NCBI RefSeq assembly: GCF_000711235.1
Contig: NZ_JOMI01000003.1
Span: forward strand, 558,001-622,000
Direction of reading: 5' to 3'
Source of the DNA: Prevotella sp. 10(H)
GTDB taxonomy: Bacteria; Bacteroidota; Bacteroidia; Bacteroidales; Dysgonomonadaceae
Length of the DNA stretch: 64,000 nucleotides
Part shown: positions 1 through 9,087 of the stretch, in pieces
How positions within the stretch are numbered: the stretch's first letter is position 1
Layout: every line of letters starts with the position of its first letter
Position numbers and translations under genes: made by a program
The notes under the pieces: generated by a model
The model's database searches: none
Told to the model about the DNA's origin: nothing
Seen by the model: the letters and a program-made list of their open reading frames with translations, nothing else

Positions 1-966
1 AGGGTACAGATTATCCTGTCGGGTGGCGAAGTACACTTCGAAACGCGCATGGATAAACTAATATTAGAACAAGGAACGGTAAAGGGCATAGAAACCAATA
101 CGGGCAAAGCATTCATGGGGCCTGTTATTCTTGCTACCGGACATTCTGCCCGTGATGTGTATTATATGCTCTACGAACAGAAGATTAAAATAGAGGCTAA
201 AGGGCTTGCCGTAGGTTTCCGTGTAGAACATTCATCGCACTTGATAGACCAGATACAGTATCATAATCAGGAAGGGCGGGGCAAATATCTTCCTGCCGCC
301 GAGTACAGCTTTGTAGTACAGGCAGGTGGACGCGGTGTATATTCATTCTGTATGTGTCCGGGTGGAACAATTGTGCCTTCTGCCAGCGGGCCGAAGCAGG
401 TTGTTGTAAACGGTATGTCGCCCTCGAACCGAGGTTCGCGTTGGTCTAATTCGGGAGTAGTGGTAGAAATTCATCCCGAAGATTTTCCGGAATATGCCAA
501 ATATGACGAGTTATCTTTGCTGAAATTTGTGGAAGACCTAGAAGAACTGGCGTGGATACATGGCGGTAAAACACAGGTTGCTCCGGCTCAACGGCTATAT
601 GATTTTGTCAACGGGCGGAAAAGCATCTCATTGCCGGATACTTCATATGTTCCCGGAGTGGTTTCATCACCTATGCATGAGTGGATGCCCCAATTTGTAT
701 CTACACGTTTGCAGGAAGCATTCAGGAAAGTAGGGAATAGTTATAAAGGATACCTCACTAACGAAGCAATAGTATTAGGTGTCGAAAGCCGCACTTCTTC
801 ACCCGTACGCATTTTACGCGACAGAGAAACAATGCAGCATGTACAGGTTGAAGGATTATATCCATGCGGAGAAGGTGCCGGATATGCTGGCGGGATTGTG
901 TCTGCTGCCATGGACGGAGAACGCTGTGCAGAAGCCTTGGCTGCAAAAATAAAACAGCCAAAATAA
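1..966 (+). CDS. FAD-dependent oxidoreductase, COG2509-like (5' truncated by window edge)
   Basis: The frame is open from base 1 with no start needed inside the window, so the gene begins upstream; 321 residues are visible. The segment VILATGHSARDVYYML near the visible N-terminus and CGEGAGYAGGIVSAAMDG near the C-terminus are the FAD-binding type motifs of the large uncharacterised FAD-dependent dehydrogenase family (COG2509, related to BaiN/HI0933 flavoproteins). The N-terminal Rossmann GxGxxG is outside the window. The protein is probably cytosolic and the substrate is unknown. A hairpin terminator follows the stop directly. Family assignment is fairly sure; the reaction is not. Confidence 0.75.
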   Translation, partial: RVQIILSGGEVHFETRMDKLILEQGTVKGIETNTGKAFMGPVILATGHSARDVYYMLYEQKIKIEAKGLAVGFRVEHSSHLIDQIQYHNQEGRGKYLPAAEYSFVVQAGGRGVYSFCMCPGGTIVPSASGPKQVVVNGMSPSNRGSRWSNSGVVVEIHPEDFPEYAKYDELSLLKFVEDLEELAWIHGGKTQVAPAQRLYDFVNGRKSISLPDTSYVPGVVSSPMHEWMPQFVSTRLQEAFRKVGNSYKGYLTNEAIVLGVESRTSSPVRILRDRETMQHVQVEGLYPCGEGAGYAGGIVSAAMDGERCAEALAAKIKQPK

Positions 967-970
967 ATAC

Positions 971-997
971 TGTAAGCCTATTTCATGTAGGCTTACA
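971..997. terminator. Hairpin terminator between convergent genes
   Basis: Perfect 10-bp arms TGTAAGCCTA / TAGGCTTACA with a 7-nt loop lie 5 bases after the FAD gene stop and before the 3' end of the minus-strand acetyltransferase. The T-tract is weak on both strands. Confidence 0.65.
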
Positions 998-1025
998 ATA
1001 AAATAATAAAGCAGAAGGAAATATA

Positions 1026-1589
1026 TCAATCGACTTCGACAGTCGTATCTATATATTTTATCACTTTTGCAGGATTGCCTCCGGCAATCGCATTGTCAGG
1101 AATATTTCTTGTAACGATACTACCCGGAATAATCAAGGCATTATCGCCTATAATTACACCGGGCAGTATGATTACTCCTCCGCCAATCCATACATCATTG
1201 CCGATAACGACAGGTAATGCTGGTCTGACAGATTCTTCTTTTACGGGATTTATTGCTGTATATATCCCTACATCAGGCCCCAATAATACATTGTCTCCAA
1301 TATCGATTCTTGCCTCATCGAAGAATTTACAACCTGTATTTGCATAAAAGTTGTTTCCGATGATTATATTATTTCCGTAATTGCATGAGAAAGGTTGTTC
1401 GAGTTTGAAATTTACTCCAATACTTCCGAAAAGGTCTTTAATAATACGTTCTTTTTCTTTTTGTTCCGATGCGTACAGGCTATTATACTCACGTATTATT
1501 TCTTTAGTACGCTGTTTTTGACTACTTAATTCATCGTCGGAAAAGTCTCCGGCTTCTCCTTCCTGAATTTTTCCTTTATTACTCTTCAT
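1026..1589 (-). CDS. Sugar O-acetyltransferase, hexapeptide (maltose/galactoside acetyltransferase) family
   Basis: The 187-residue product has the left-handed beta-helix hexapeptide pattern typical of MAT/GAT enzymes: an N-terminal helical segment (about residues 1-60), then [32 protein letters not shown], and [20 protein letters not shown]. The C-terminal [10 protein letters not shown] is the usual end of the fold. Family members transfer acetyl from acetyl-CoA to sugars in the cytosol. Length fits the family (about 185-200). The acceptor here is unknown. It is transcribed alone and away from mgtE's direction of entry, with a roughly 130-base gap to the mgtE 3' end. Confidence 0.85.
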   Translation of the reverse strand: MKSNKGKIQEGEAGDFSDDELSSQKQRTKEIIREYNSLYASEQKEKERIIKDLFGSIGVNFKLEQPFSCNYGNNIIIGNNFYANTGCKFFDEARIDIGDNVLLGPDVGIYTAINPVKEESVRPALPVVIGNDVWIGGGVIILPGVIIGDNALIIPGSIVTRNIPDNAIAGGNPAKVIKYIDTTVEVD

Positions 1590-1722
1590 TAGTTTATATT
1601 TGTGGGTGTTCCCGAGAGAACACTCGTTGATATATCAGGCTGTATATTATCAACAATATTGTTACTGTCCTTGTTTAAAAATTAATCCTTTTTTTACATT
1701 TACAAGTCAGTTTTAACTTTTA

Positions 1723-3114
1723 TCACCCATGCATTAACGGTCCGAAAATCCAGCTCGCTATTGTCAGGTATATCATAAGTCCTGTAACATCCACTATAGT
1801 AGCCACAAAAGGCGCGGAAGATGTTGCCGGATCGGCACCCAAGCGCCTGAGAATAAATGGCAACATAGAGCCTATCAGCGAACCCCATAGTACAATGCCT
1901 ATCAGAGCCAGCGAAACAGTCGATCCTACCATTATCCAATGTTCGCCGTATAAATCGGGAAATATCAGATGCCATATATAAATTCTGAAAAATCCGATTG
2001 TTCCAAGTATGATACCGAGGCTAAGTCCTGAAATTATCTCTCTGCGGAATACCTGCCACCAATTCTTTAATTTTACTTCTCCGGTAGCCATAGCCTGTAT
2101 GACAAGTGTAGAAGCCTGAGACCCGCTATTACCACCACTCGAAATCATAAGTGGAAGAAACAGGGCAAGTACAATAACCTGTGCCAACTGCTCTTCGTAA
2201 TATTGCATTACAGAAGCTGTAAGCAGTTCGCCGATAAATAAAATAATCAGCCATCCGGCCCGTTTCCATATCAATTTGTATACGGGTAAATCCAGATAAG
2301 GTTCGTCGAGGGCGGAAGTACCCCCCATACGCTGCATATCTTCCGAATATTCTTCATTGGCTGCCCACAGAATATCGTCTATGGTAACAATTCCGAGTAA
2401 AGCCCCTTGCGAATCGATTACGGGCAATGCGACTCTGTTATTCATTTTGAATATTTTGATACCTTCCTCTACAGGGTCGAGGGCATTAAGATAAATCAGC
2501 CGTCCGTCCATCAATTCGGAGATAGGAACCTGCGGCTGGCTTATCAGTAATTCTTTTATACGCAGGTCGTCTATCAGTATACCTTCTTCATCCAGAATAT
2601 ATATTACATCGATTGTTTCCGTATTTTTACCATTCTCACGTATATAAAGCAAAGCTTCATCAACAGTATAATCTTTTGAGATAGCAAGAAAATCCGGTGT
2701 CATCAGCCGTCCGATGCTATCTTCGGGGTAGGAAAGAAGGGTAAAAACTTCTTTACGGTCTTCGGGTGTTAAAAGAGAAATCAGGCGGTGCTGCAAATCC
2801 TGATCGCGGAGTTCACCGAACAGGGATGTGCGGTCATCGGGCGGCAACCCGTTTATGATAGCGGACAACTTCGTGCCCGAAAGTTTATTTATTATACGTT
2901 CTTGTGTCGGTACATCCAGTATCCTGAATACATTTATCGCTCTCTTAAGGCTTAATGTATCGATAAATAAGGGAGCATACTCCGGTAATTCGTCGATCAG
3001 GTCTTCTACATCCGAGATGTTCAGATCGTCGAGATATACGCGCAGCATAGCCACATCTCCGGCTTCAACCAGAAGTTTTGTCTGTTCGGTTAGTTGTTCG
3101 ATATTCTCCTTCAT
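1723..3114 (-). CDS. mgtE: Magnesium transporter MgtE
   Basis: 463 residues in the classic MgtE order: an N-terminal superhelical domain (about 1-125), a CBS pair (about 130-255) that senses cytosolic Mg2+ in known homologues, and five membrane helices (about 285-460). The signature segments GGNSGSQAS and GADPATSSAPFVATIVDVTG are present; the second contains the conserved pore-lining Asp. It is an inner-membrane Mg2+ channel/transporter. The likely promoter (minus-strand TACCTTTG at 3251-3258) gives a leader of about 130 nt that holds a 10-bp hairpin (3145-3176), so leader control is possible but not shown. Confidence 0.95.
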   Translation of the reverse strand: MKENIEQLTEQTKLLVEAGDVAMLRVYLDDLNISDVEDLIDELPEYAPLFIDTLSLKRAINVFRILDVPTQERIINKLSGTKLSAIINGLPPDDRTSLFGELRDQDLQHRLISLLTPEDRKEVFTLLSYPEDSIGRLMTPDFLAISKDYTVDEALLYIRENGKNTETIDVIYILDEEGILIDDLRIKELLISQPQVPISELMDGRLIYLNALDPVEEGIKIFKMNNRVALPVIDSQGALLGIVTIDDILWAANEEYSEDMQRMGGTSALDEPYLDLPVYKLIWKRAGWLIILFIGELLTASVMQYYEEQLAQVIVLALFLPLMISSGGNSGSQASTLVIQAMATGEVKLKNWWQVFRREIISGLSLGIILGTIGFFRIYIWHLIFPDLYGEHWIMVGSTVSLALIGIVLWGSLIGSMLPFILRRLGADPATSSAPFVATIVDVTGLMIYLTIASWIFGPLMHG

Positions 3115-3144
3115 CCGGCTTATGAATTATATTGTGAACTAATA

Positions 3145-3176
3145 CAAAAACAGTTTAGTCTCAGATACTGTTTTTG
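3145..3176 (-). promoter_or_regulatory. Hairpin in the mgtE 5' leader
   Basis: On the minus strand the arms CAAAAACAGT and ACTGTTTTTG form a perfect 10-bp stem with a 12-nt loop, about 30 nt before the mgtE start. The 3' arm is T-rich, so it could act as an attenuator. Confidence 0.35.
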
Positions 3177-3250
3177 GGATGAATTAGCATTAACAGGCTG
3201 TAGATTAGTGATGTTTACACAACGTCATGATTAAACCCGGAAATGCGGTG

Positions 3251-3258
3251 CAAAGGTA
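3251..3258 (-). promoter_or_regulatory. Promoter -7 box for mgtE
   Basis: Minus-strand TACCTTTG matches the Bacteroidota -7 consensus TAnnTTTG. Confidence 0.5.
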
Positions 3259-3318
3259 ATCCTTTATTCTCGAAATAATATTTATTCAGGAATTTTTTTC
3301 AATATAAACTTTTTCAAA

Positions 3319-3348
3319 GAAACATTGTTATATTTGCAACATTGTTTC
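3319..3348 (+). promoter_or_regulatory. Dyad operator overlapping the promoter of the Fur-family operon
   Basis: Arms GAAACATTGTT and AACATTGTTTC flank 8 bases and match as an inverted repeat at 10 of 11 positions. The dyad covers a TATATTTG -7 box (3329-3336) upstream of the regulator start at 3367. A Fur/Zur-type protein binding here would block RNA polymerase, so autoregulation is the natural reading. The same stretch can also be read as a direct repeat of ACATTGTT. Confidence 0.55.
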
Positions 3349-3366
3349 ATTTGCGATTGATAATAT

Positions 3367-3777
3367 ATGAATGCCGAACAGATATTGAAGCACCACAATC
3401 TGAAAAATACGGGTTGCCGTAAGTTTATAATCAACGAATTACTTACAAACGAAAGCGCATTGTCGGAAAACGAGATCAAGAAAACTTTGCCCGACCTCTT
3501 CGACAGGGTTACCTTCTACCGTTCACTAAAGACACTGGAAGAGAATAATATAATACATCGTATTGTCTTGCATGATTCTACAGTAAAGTATGCTATCAAT
3601 AAAGAAGCTGTGCCTGTAGCGGATCATGCCCATTTCCATTGTAAAAAATGTGATTCGGTAACCTGTCTCGAAACGCAGATGCAAATGCCTGTTTCTTTAC
3701 CTGCCGGTTTTTCGGTCGATTCTGTAGAGGTATTGCTCGAAGGTACATGTCCTGAATGTATAACTAAGAATGTCTGA
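3367..3777 (+). CDS. Fur-family metalloregulator (possibly Zur-like)
   Basis: 136 residues with an N-terminal winged helix (about 1-75) and the C-terminal metal/dimer domain (HAHFHCKKCDSVTCLE, then CPEC near the end), giving the two CxxC pairs of a structural zinc site. It is a short member of the family (Fur proteins are usually 135-160). It is a cytosolic DNA-binding repressor that responds to a metal. The next gene, 9 bp downstream, encodes a His-rich TonB receptor, which favours zinc over iron. The dyad over its promoter suggests that it controls itself and that operon. The metal is inferred from context only. Confidence 0.85.
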   Translation: MNAEQILKHHNLKNTGCRKFIINELLTNESALSENEIKKTLPDLFDRVTFYRSLKTLEENNIIHRIVLHDSTVKYAINKEAVPVADHAHFHCKKCDSVTCLETQMQMPVSLPAGFSVDSVEVLLEGTCPECITKNV

Positions 3778-3786
3778 ATTGCTTTT

Positions 3787-6216
3787 ATGAAAAAGATATT
3801 ACCGTTACTCTTCTTTTCAATTATAAGTCTTCATGTATTGGGGCAATCGACATGTGCGATATCGGGCAGAGTAACAGACAGTGGTACAAATGCTCCTGTC
3901 GAAGGAGTAGCCGTATCTGTAAAGGGTACAAATATAGGTACGCTTACAGACGACTCAGGAAATTTTAATTTTTGCCACATGAATGGTAAAGACTTTATTC
4001 TTATAACAAACTATATTGGTTATGAATCGGATACGATAGCTATAAGATTACTTAAAGATACAGTTCTTAATATAAGCCTAAGACCAAAAACAATGGTGCT
4101 GGGTGAAGTAGAAGTTTCTGCAACTTTAAAAGGAACTACACAGTCAAGACCGATAGAATATGATAAACCGGCTCTCTCATTCAACAAGCAACTAGCTCTC
4201 ACTCCTGGAATAACGACAATGAACATCGGTGCAGGCATATCCAAACCTGTCATAAGAGGTTTCAGTACCAACAGGGTTTCGGTTATAAACAGGGGAGTGG
4301 AACAGCAAAACCAGCAATGGGGTGCCGATCATGGTATTGAAATAAGCCAGCTGGACGTATCACATACAACCGTATATAAAGGGCCGAATGCTTTATTACT
4401 GGGGTCGGGCACGATTACCGTTATCGATATCCAGCCTGCCGGATTTAAAAATAAAGATTTTTTCGGTGGTAAAGCTCAGTTATGGGGAGCATCTAATAAT
4501 AATTTGTACGGAGCAGGTATCTCAGCCGGGTGGCAAAAAGACAAATGGTTCCTGCAAGGTTCATATGAATATAAAGATTATGCTGATTACAGGCTCCCTG
4601 CAAAAGATGCAATGTACGAATCGCATACAATAGAATTTCCAGACAAGCGTTTTCCCAATTCGGCAGGGAAAGACTACTCGATATCAGGAACCTTGGGCTT
4701 CAGGGAAAAGAATGTCACCACTTATCTGAATGTAAGCAACGGCTACCAGAAATCAGGGCTGTTCCATACTCCGGAAGACCATTCGGGACACGATCACGGA
4801 GAGGAAGACCACGACCATGACCATAAAGACGATCATCATCACGACCATGATCACGAAGTTACCGACGCTTCGCATCGGAATATCAGCCTGCCGTATGCCA
4901 CTGCCAATCATTTTGCAGTAACTAATAATACCGAGTGGACAACTTCTGCTTTCCGCTTATTAATCAACACAGGATTTCAATACAATCATCGTCGCGAATA
5001 CGAGCATTTCCATGAACATTACGAAGGACAGGCGGCTCCTCAGATGGATGATGATATTGCCGTTGATTTCAAACTGAAAACTTATTCTATGAATGCGCGA
5101 CTTTTCCTTGACGAGAATAAAACATGGACAAAGGCGATCGGTGCAAATGTACAATATCAGCAAAACAAAGTAGGTGGCTTTGAATATTTCTTACCTGAAT
5201 ATAGCAATATTTCAGGTGGCCTTTCATTTGTGAATACATTCAAACCCTCTACGGAATGGATCTTCACCGCCGGAGTAAGATATGATATCGGACATATGGA
5301 TATTACAGGTTTTTATGATAAAACATTGGCTGCACATCTCGAAGAAGAAGGACACGATGCTGCTGTGATCGGTCAGTATGCACAACGCTCGTATGATGTA
5401 GACCGTAATTTCGGTAACGGGTCGGCTAGTGCAGGATTTGAGTATAGACCGGATGCAAACAGGAATCTGATGTATAAATTGAATATCGGAAAAACATTTC
5501 GTTTCCCGTCAGCTAATGAATTGGCGTCGAACGGTGTACATCATGCTGCTTTCCGTTACGAAATAGGTAATCCCGATTTGAAAGCAGAGAACGGTTATAC
5601 ACTTGATTTAGGTATTAACTATAAAAATAAGAACGGTTTTTCCGCGGAATTTACCCCTTTTCTAAGTTATTATTCAAACTTCATATATCTGGAACCTGTA
5701 AAGGAGATTGCAGTCGACCTATATCATGAAAAGCCATATCGATATTCGCAGGCGAAAGCAATATTCGGAGGAGCGGAATATAATATATCATGGTTATTTC
5801 TCAATAATTTTCAATTATCATCTATGGGAAGCCTTGTAATAAACGAGAATCTGGACGATGATAAACCGCTGCCATACACCCCGCCATTTATGATGACAAA
5901 CGAAGCAAAATATCTGAAGAATACCGGTAAAAAGAAAGGATTGACTTATTATCAGTTTTCAATATCACATCAATTGTATGCAAAACAAAGTAGGGTAGGA
6001 TATGACGAAGAGAAGACTGACGGAACGAACTTATTTCATTTGGGTACGGGTTTCGACTACCGCTTCAACAGAAGATTTGCAGTAAATATGAATCTACAGG
6101 TACAGAATATATTCAATACTCGTTATCTGAATCACATGAGTCTTTATCGCCGTTTGAATATCCCTGAACCGGGCACGAACATTCAACTGTTTATAAGTAT
6201 TCCGTTTGGAGGCTGA
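3787..6216 (+). CDS. TonB-dependent receptor with His-rich loop, probable zinc uptake (ZnuD-like)
   Basis: 809 residues: signal peptide (about 1-19), a CarboxypepD_reg-like domain (about 25-105), plug (about 115-215; KPVIRGFSTNRVSV, YKGPNALLLGSGTI) and an outer-membrane barrel ending in an aromatic-rich strand. Residues about 331-357 are a dense His/Asp run (HDHGEEDHDHDHKDDHHH) in an extracellular-loop position, as in zinc receptors such as ZnuD. It follows the Fur-family regulator by 9 bp and is very likely cotranscribed. The receptor class is certain; zinc is inferred from the His-rich loop and the regulator. Confidence 0.88.
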   Translation: MKKILPLLFFSIISLHVLGQSTCAISGRVTDSGTNAPVEGVAVSVKGTNIGTLTDDSGNFNFCHMNGKDFILITNYIGYESDTIAIRLLKDTVLNISLRPKTMVLGEVEVSATLKGTTQSRPIEYDKPALSFNKQLALTPGITTMNIGAGISKPVIRGFSTNRVSVINRGVEQQNQQWGADHGIEISQLDVSHTTVYKGPNALLLGSGTITVIDIQPAGFKNKDFFGGKAQLWGASNNNLYGAGISAGWQKDKWFLQGSYEYKDYADYRLPAKDAMYESHTIEFPDKRFPNSAGKDYSISGTLGFREKNVTTYLNVSNGYQKSGLFHTPEDHSGHDHGEEDHDHDHKDDHHHDHDHEVTDASHRNISLPYATANHFAVTNNTEWTTSAFRLLINTGFQYNHRREYEHFHEHYEGQAAPQMDDDIAVDFKLKTYSMNARLFLDENKTWTKAIGANVQYQQNKVGGFEYFLPEYSNISGGLSFVNTFKPSTEWIFTAGVRYDIGHMDITGFYDKTLAAHLEEEGHDAAVIGQYAQRSYDVDRNFGNGSASAGFEYRPDANRNLMYKLNIGKTFRFPSANELASNGVHHAAFRYEIGNPDLKAENGYTLDLGINYKNKNGFSAEFTPFLSYYSNFIYLEPVKEIAVDLYHEKPYRYSQAKAIFGGAEYNISWLFLNNFQLSSMGSLVINENLDDDKPLPYTPPFMMTNEAKYLKNTGKKKGLTYYQFSISHQLYAKQSRVGYDEEKTDGTNLFHLGTGFDYRFNRRFAVNMNLQVQNIFNTRYLNHMSLYRRLNIPEPGTNIQLFISIPFGG

Positions 6217-6250
6217 TTAGAAATAAGTATCTATAGCCAAAAAACTGATG

Positions 6251-6275
6251 ACTCATAACTTATAACTCGTAACTT
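6251..6275 (+). repeat. Heptamer tandem repeat (ACTCATA-ACTTATA-ACTCGTA)
   Basis: Three 7-bp units of the form ACTyrTA lie between the receptor and the lipoprotein gene and run into a TAACTTTG promoter-like box. The same unit family recurs in at least nine other gaps in this window. Confidence 0.6.
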
Positions 6276-6277
6276 TG
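6270..6277 (+). promoter_or_regulatory. Promoter -7 box for the DUF4625-like lipoprotein
   Basis: TAACTTTG fits TAnnTTTG and lies 25 bases before the ATG at 6303. It overlaps the last heptamer unit. Confidence 0.45.
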
Positions 6278-6302
6278 TACTATTTTCGTAGTCGGTAATT
6301 TT

Positions 6303-6905
6303 ATGAAAAGTCCAATGAGAAAATTTTGTCTGTCGGTATTATTCTTTGTTCTTCTGCCTGTCTTTTATTTTTCATCCTGTGCTAAAGATGAGAACGATGA
6401 AAGCGAATTCCCTACTATATCGGATGTCCGTGTGAATATAAACGATACGTTAAGGTACGGACAATTGGTAGTGAGAATTAATGACAGCTTAAATACTAAC
6501 CCGCAACGGCTGGATACATTAATTTCTACAAAATGGATGTATATATCGGCACGATTTACTGATAACCATGGCTTGTCTTCCTATAAAGTGGAATTGTATC
6601 CGCTGTATAAAGATAAAAGAGGACGCGAAGACAGGGATTCGATTATGCCATTTATAAAACTGGGACAGAGAATATTCAACCAGACAGATATCACCGTACA
6701 CCGCAACAGGCTCGGACAAATCCCCGATACTATCAACAGAGTTTATAAGACAGGCGAGCGCGATACATTGGTCTTAGTACATGATACTTATAATGCAAAA
6801 GTAGCTGTTATCGATAAAGCCGGAAATGCCGATTCAATAACGAATCATAAAGTTGTTTTGCTTAGCAGAAAAGCCCTGTATGACATACGCGTAGGAACAG
6901 AATAA
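6303..6905 (+). CDS. Lipoprotein, DUF4625-like
   Basis: 200 residues. A signal peptide ends in the lipobox FSSC, followed by AKDENDESE, an acidic stretch that fits surface or outer-membrane sorting in Bacteroidota. The central ARFTDNHGLSSYKVELYPL resembles the core of DUF4625 lipoproteins, which are thought to bind metals and often sit beside metal TonB receptors. The His-rich motif common in that family is not seen here. It follows the His-rich receptor but has its own promoter-like box. The family match is moderate and the function is unproved. Confidence 0.6.
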   Translation: MKSPMRKFCLSVLFFVLLPVFYFSSCAKDENDESEFPTISDVRVNINDTLRYGQLVVRINDSLNTNPQRLDTLISTKWMYISARFTDNHGLSSYKVELYPLYKDKRGREDRDSIMPFIKLGQRIFNQTDITVHRNRLGQIPDTINRVYKTGERDTLVLVHDTYNAKVAVIDKAGNADSITNHKVVLLSRKALYDIRVGTE

Positions 6906-6926
6906 ATTTGAAAAATAAATAAATGA

Positions 6927-6960
6927 GAGCATGATTCTTATACGGATTCATGCTTTTTTA
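6927..6960 (+). terminator. Intrinsic terminator after the metal-uptake genes
   Basis: Arms AGCATGA / TCATGCT (6928-6934, 6948-6954) are followed by a run of six T. Confidence 0.75.
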
Positions 6961-6995
6961 TTTCTTAACGTTAGTATACTTCATTTTAGAATCCG

Positions 6996-7003
6996 TACTT
7001 TTG
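6996..7003 (+). promoter_or_regulatory. Promoter -7 box for the BtuB-like receptor
   Basis: TACTTTTG, 37 bases before the ATG at 7041. Confidence 0.5.
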
Positions 7004-7040
7004 CGCCGACACTTTTATTTTATTAACAAATTCTAAAAAA

Positions 7041-9077
7041 ATGAATCAAAGACATTTTGAAGAAAGAGGAGCCTACCGTTTCAAACGATTTGTACGGAAG
7101 GCTTACAGTGCATTTAACAGTATGCACCGAATTGTAAACATCGGAGTGGTAAGAGGTTGCGCCATTTCGTTTCTCACTGTATCGACAGTTGCGGCCCAGA
7201 CATCCGCCGACGGAGAACAACAGCAGAAAGTATTGGAAAAGGAACTGGATGAAGTGATGGTGACAGCTTCGCGTATTGAAACACCAATCAATCAAACTGC
7301 AAAACAAGTTACAGTATTATCTAAAGAGCAGATTCAGCAGGCTCCCGTCCAGAGTATCCAAGACCTTCTCATCTATGCAGCCAACATAGATGTAGTGCAA
7401 CGGGCCGGACACGGCGTACAGGCAGACATCTCGATTCGCGGAGGATCAAAAGACCAGACAGCAATATTACTCAACGGCGTTAACCTATCCAATTCCCACA
7501 CAGGACTCTACAGCCTCGACATTCCCATCAACCTTTCAGACATCGAACGTATCGAAATCATTCACGGGCCATCTGCATTGATATATGGAACAAGTGCATT
7601 TGCCGGAGGGGTCAATATCATTACCAAAAAAAATGTAGACGCTAAAGGATATGCGCGTATCGAAGGCGGAATGCATAACCTTCGCGGCATGGAAGTACGC
7701 GGGGCAACCAAACAAGGTATTACGACGACCAGTCTTTCGGCAGGATATAGTTCCTCGGATGGCTATACCGACAATACCGATTACAATATGTATAACATAT
7801 TAATGCAATCGCGGTTTCAGTTCAAGGAAAATTCACAGCTCGATTTGAATCTGGGTTATAATGATAAAAAATATGGTGCCAATAGTTTTTATACAGCAGC
7901 ATTCCCCAATCAATATGATCATACGTCCCGCTACATAAGTTCGCTGAAAGGAGAATTTGGCTCGAAACTTAAATTTATACCTATCCTTTATTGGTTCAGA
8001 CACTATGATACCTTCGAGCTTCGGAGAGGCTCAGAAGAAGGGAAAAATTACCACAGGGGAGATACCTATGGAACAAACCTTATTATGCAATATACGTCAA
8101 AACTGGGAAGTACAAGTTTAGGCGGAGAACTCAGGCGTGAAGATATAATGAGTTCTAAGTTGGGTAAGGAAATGGTAGAACCACACCGAAGATATACGAA
8201 ATATGACGATCGCTTGAGTTCCAGCGTTACTTTGGAACACACTGCAAGAATAGATCGCTTTGTAATCTCGGCAGGTGTATTAATGAATCACAATACGATG
8301 GAGAAAGGAAAATATAAATTCTATCCTTCTGCCAGCGTGGCATACAGACCAACAGACCAGATCAATATATATACTACTTGGGGAAACTCGACCCGTATGC
8401 CCTCATTTACGGAATTATATTATACAACAGAAACACATGAAGGTAATGAAAATCTGAAACCCGAACGTTCTCAATCCGTAGACTTAGGATTCAAATACAA
8501 GAATTCACTTATCAGTGCCTATCTGACTAGCTATCTGATGTGGGGACGGAATATAATCGACTGGGTAAAGAAAGAAGGAGCAGACGGGAAGCCAATCAGT
8601 GCATCATGGAACCACACAGCCGTAAATACACAAGGCTTGGAAATGGGTGTGCGTTTCAGGCTGGTGGATATACTACCTATACTGGGTGAGAACTCGTCTT
8701 TTTCACTGGATTATACCCGTTTGCATCAGGATTGTGATACGAAAGGGGAAATTTCTGAATTCAGGCTGAATTATCTTCGCGACAAGTTCACAACAACATT
8801 CAATCATCATATATACAAAGGATTTTCGGCAGGATGGTATCTGCGTTATCAGAAGCGTATGGGAGGATATACTGTTTACGAAAATGCTGTGAACACAAAG
8901 AGATTGGAACCGTATAAGGCATTCTCGACACTGGATGTAAAACTGAACTATAATCACGAAAATTTATTATTATACGTGAAGCTAAATAACCTCTACAATA
9001 CAAGGCATAACGATATGGGCAATATAGCTCAACCTGGATTCTGGCTCACCGGAGGCATAAGTTATACTTTCCTTTAA
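7041..9077 (+). CDS. TonB-dependent receptor, BtuB-like (COG4206 type)
   Basis: 678 residues with a long N-terminal leader (FVRKAYSAFNSMHRIVNIG before the hydrophobic stretch), a form seen in Bacteroidales receptors. The plug (about 70-190) carries TASRIETPINQTAKQVTVLS, ISIRGGSKDQTAILLNGV and HGPSALIYGTSAFAGGVNI, and the barrel ends in an aromatic terminal strand (FWLTGGISYTFL). It resembles cobalamin receptors, but no cobalamin riboswitch is seen in the 135 bases upstream, unlike the operon at 9.8-14.9 kb. The ligand is therefore open: a corrinoid, siderophore or other. It is probably cotranscribed with the amidase 10 bp downstream. Confidence 0.85.
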   Translation: MNQRHFEERGAYRFKRFVRKAYSAFNSMHRIVNIGVVRGCAISFLTVSTVAAQTSADGEQQQKVLEKELDEVMVTASRIETPINQTAKQVTVLSKEQIQQAPVQSIQDLLIYAANIDVVQRAGHGVQADISIRGGSKDQTAILLNGVNLSNSHTGLYSLDIPINLSDIERIEIIHGPSALIYGTSAFAGGVNIITKKNVDAKGYARIEGGMHNLRGMEVRGATKQGITTTSLSAGYSSSDGYTDNTDYNMYNILMQSRFQFKENSQLDLNLGYNDKKYGANSFYTAAFPNQYDHTSRYISSLKGEFGSKLKFIPILYWFRHYDTFELRRGSEEGKNYHRGDTYGTNLIMQYTSKLGSTSLGGELRREDIMSSKLGKEMVEPHRRYTKYDDRLSSSVTLEHTARIDRFVISAGVLMNHNTMEKGKYKFYPSASVAYRPTDQINIYTTWGNSTRMPSFTELYYTTETHEGNENLKPERSQSVDLGFKYKNSLISAYLTSYLMWGRNIIDWVKKEGADGKPISASWNHTAVNTQGLEMGVRFRLVDILPILGENSSFSLDYTRLHQDCDTKGEISEFRLNYLRDKFTTTFNHHIYKGFSAGWYLRYQKRMGGYTVYENAVNTKRLEPYKAFSTLDVKLNYNHENLLLYVKLNNLYNTRHNDMGNIAQPGFWLTGGISYTFL

Positions 9078-9087
9078 TTCGTCTGAT

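Noticed and set aside
1606-1623. Small GTGTTC/GAACAC hairpin upstream of the acetyltransferase gene
   Set aside because: Only 6 bp with no run of T and no recurrence; too weak to call.
4779-4858. His-rich stretch as a low-complexity assembly error
   Set aside because: The frame stays open for the full receptor and flanking barrel strands are normal.
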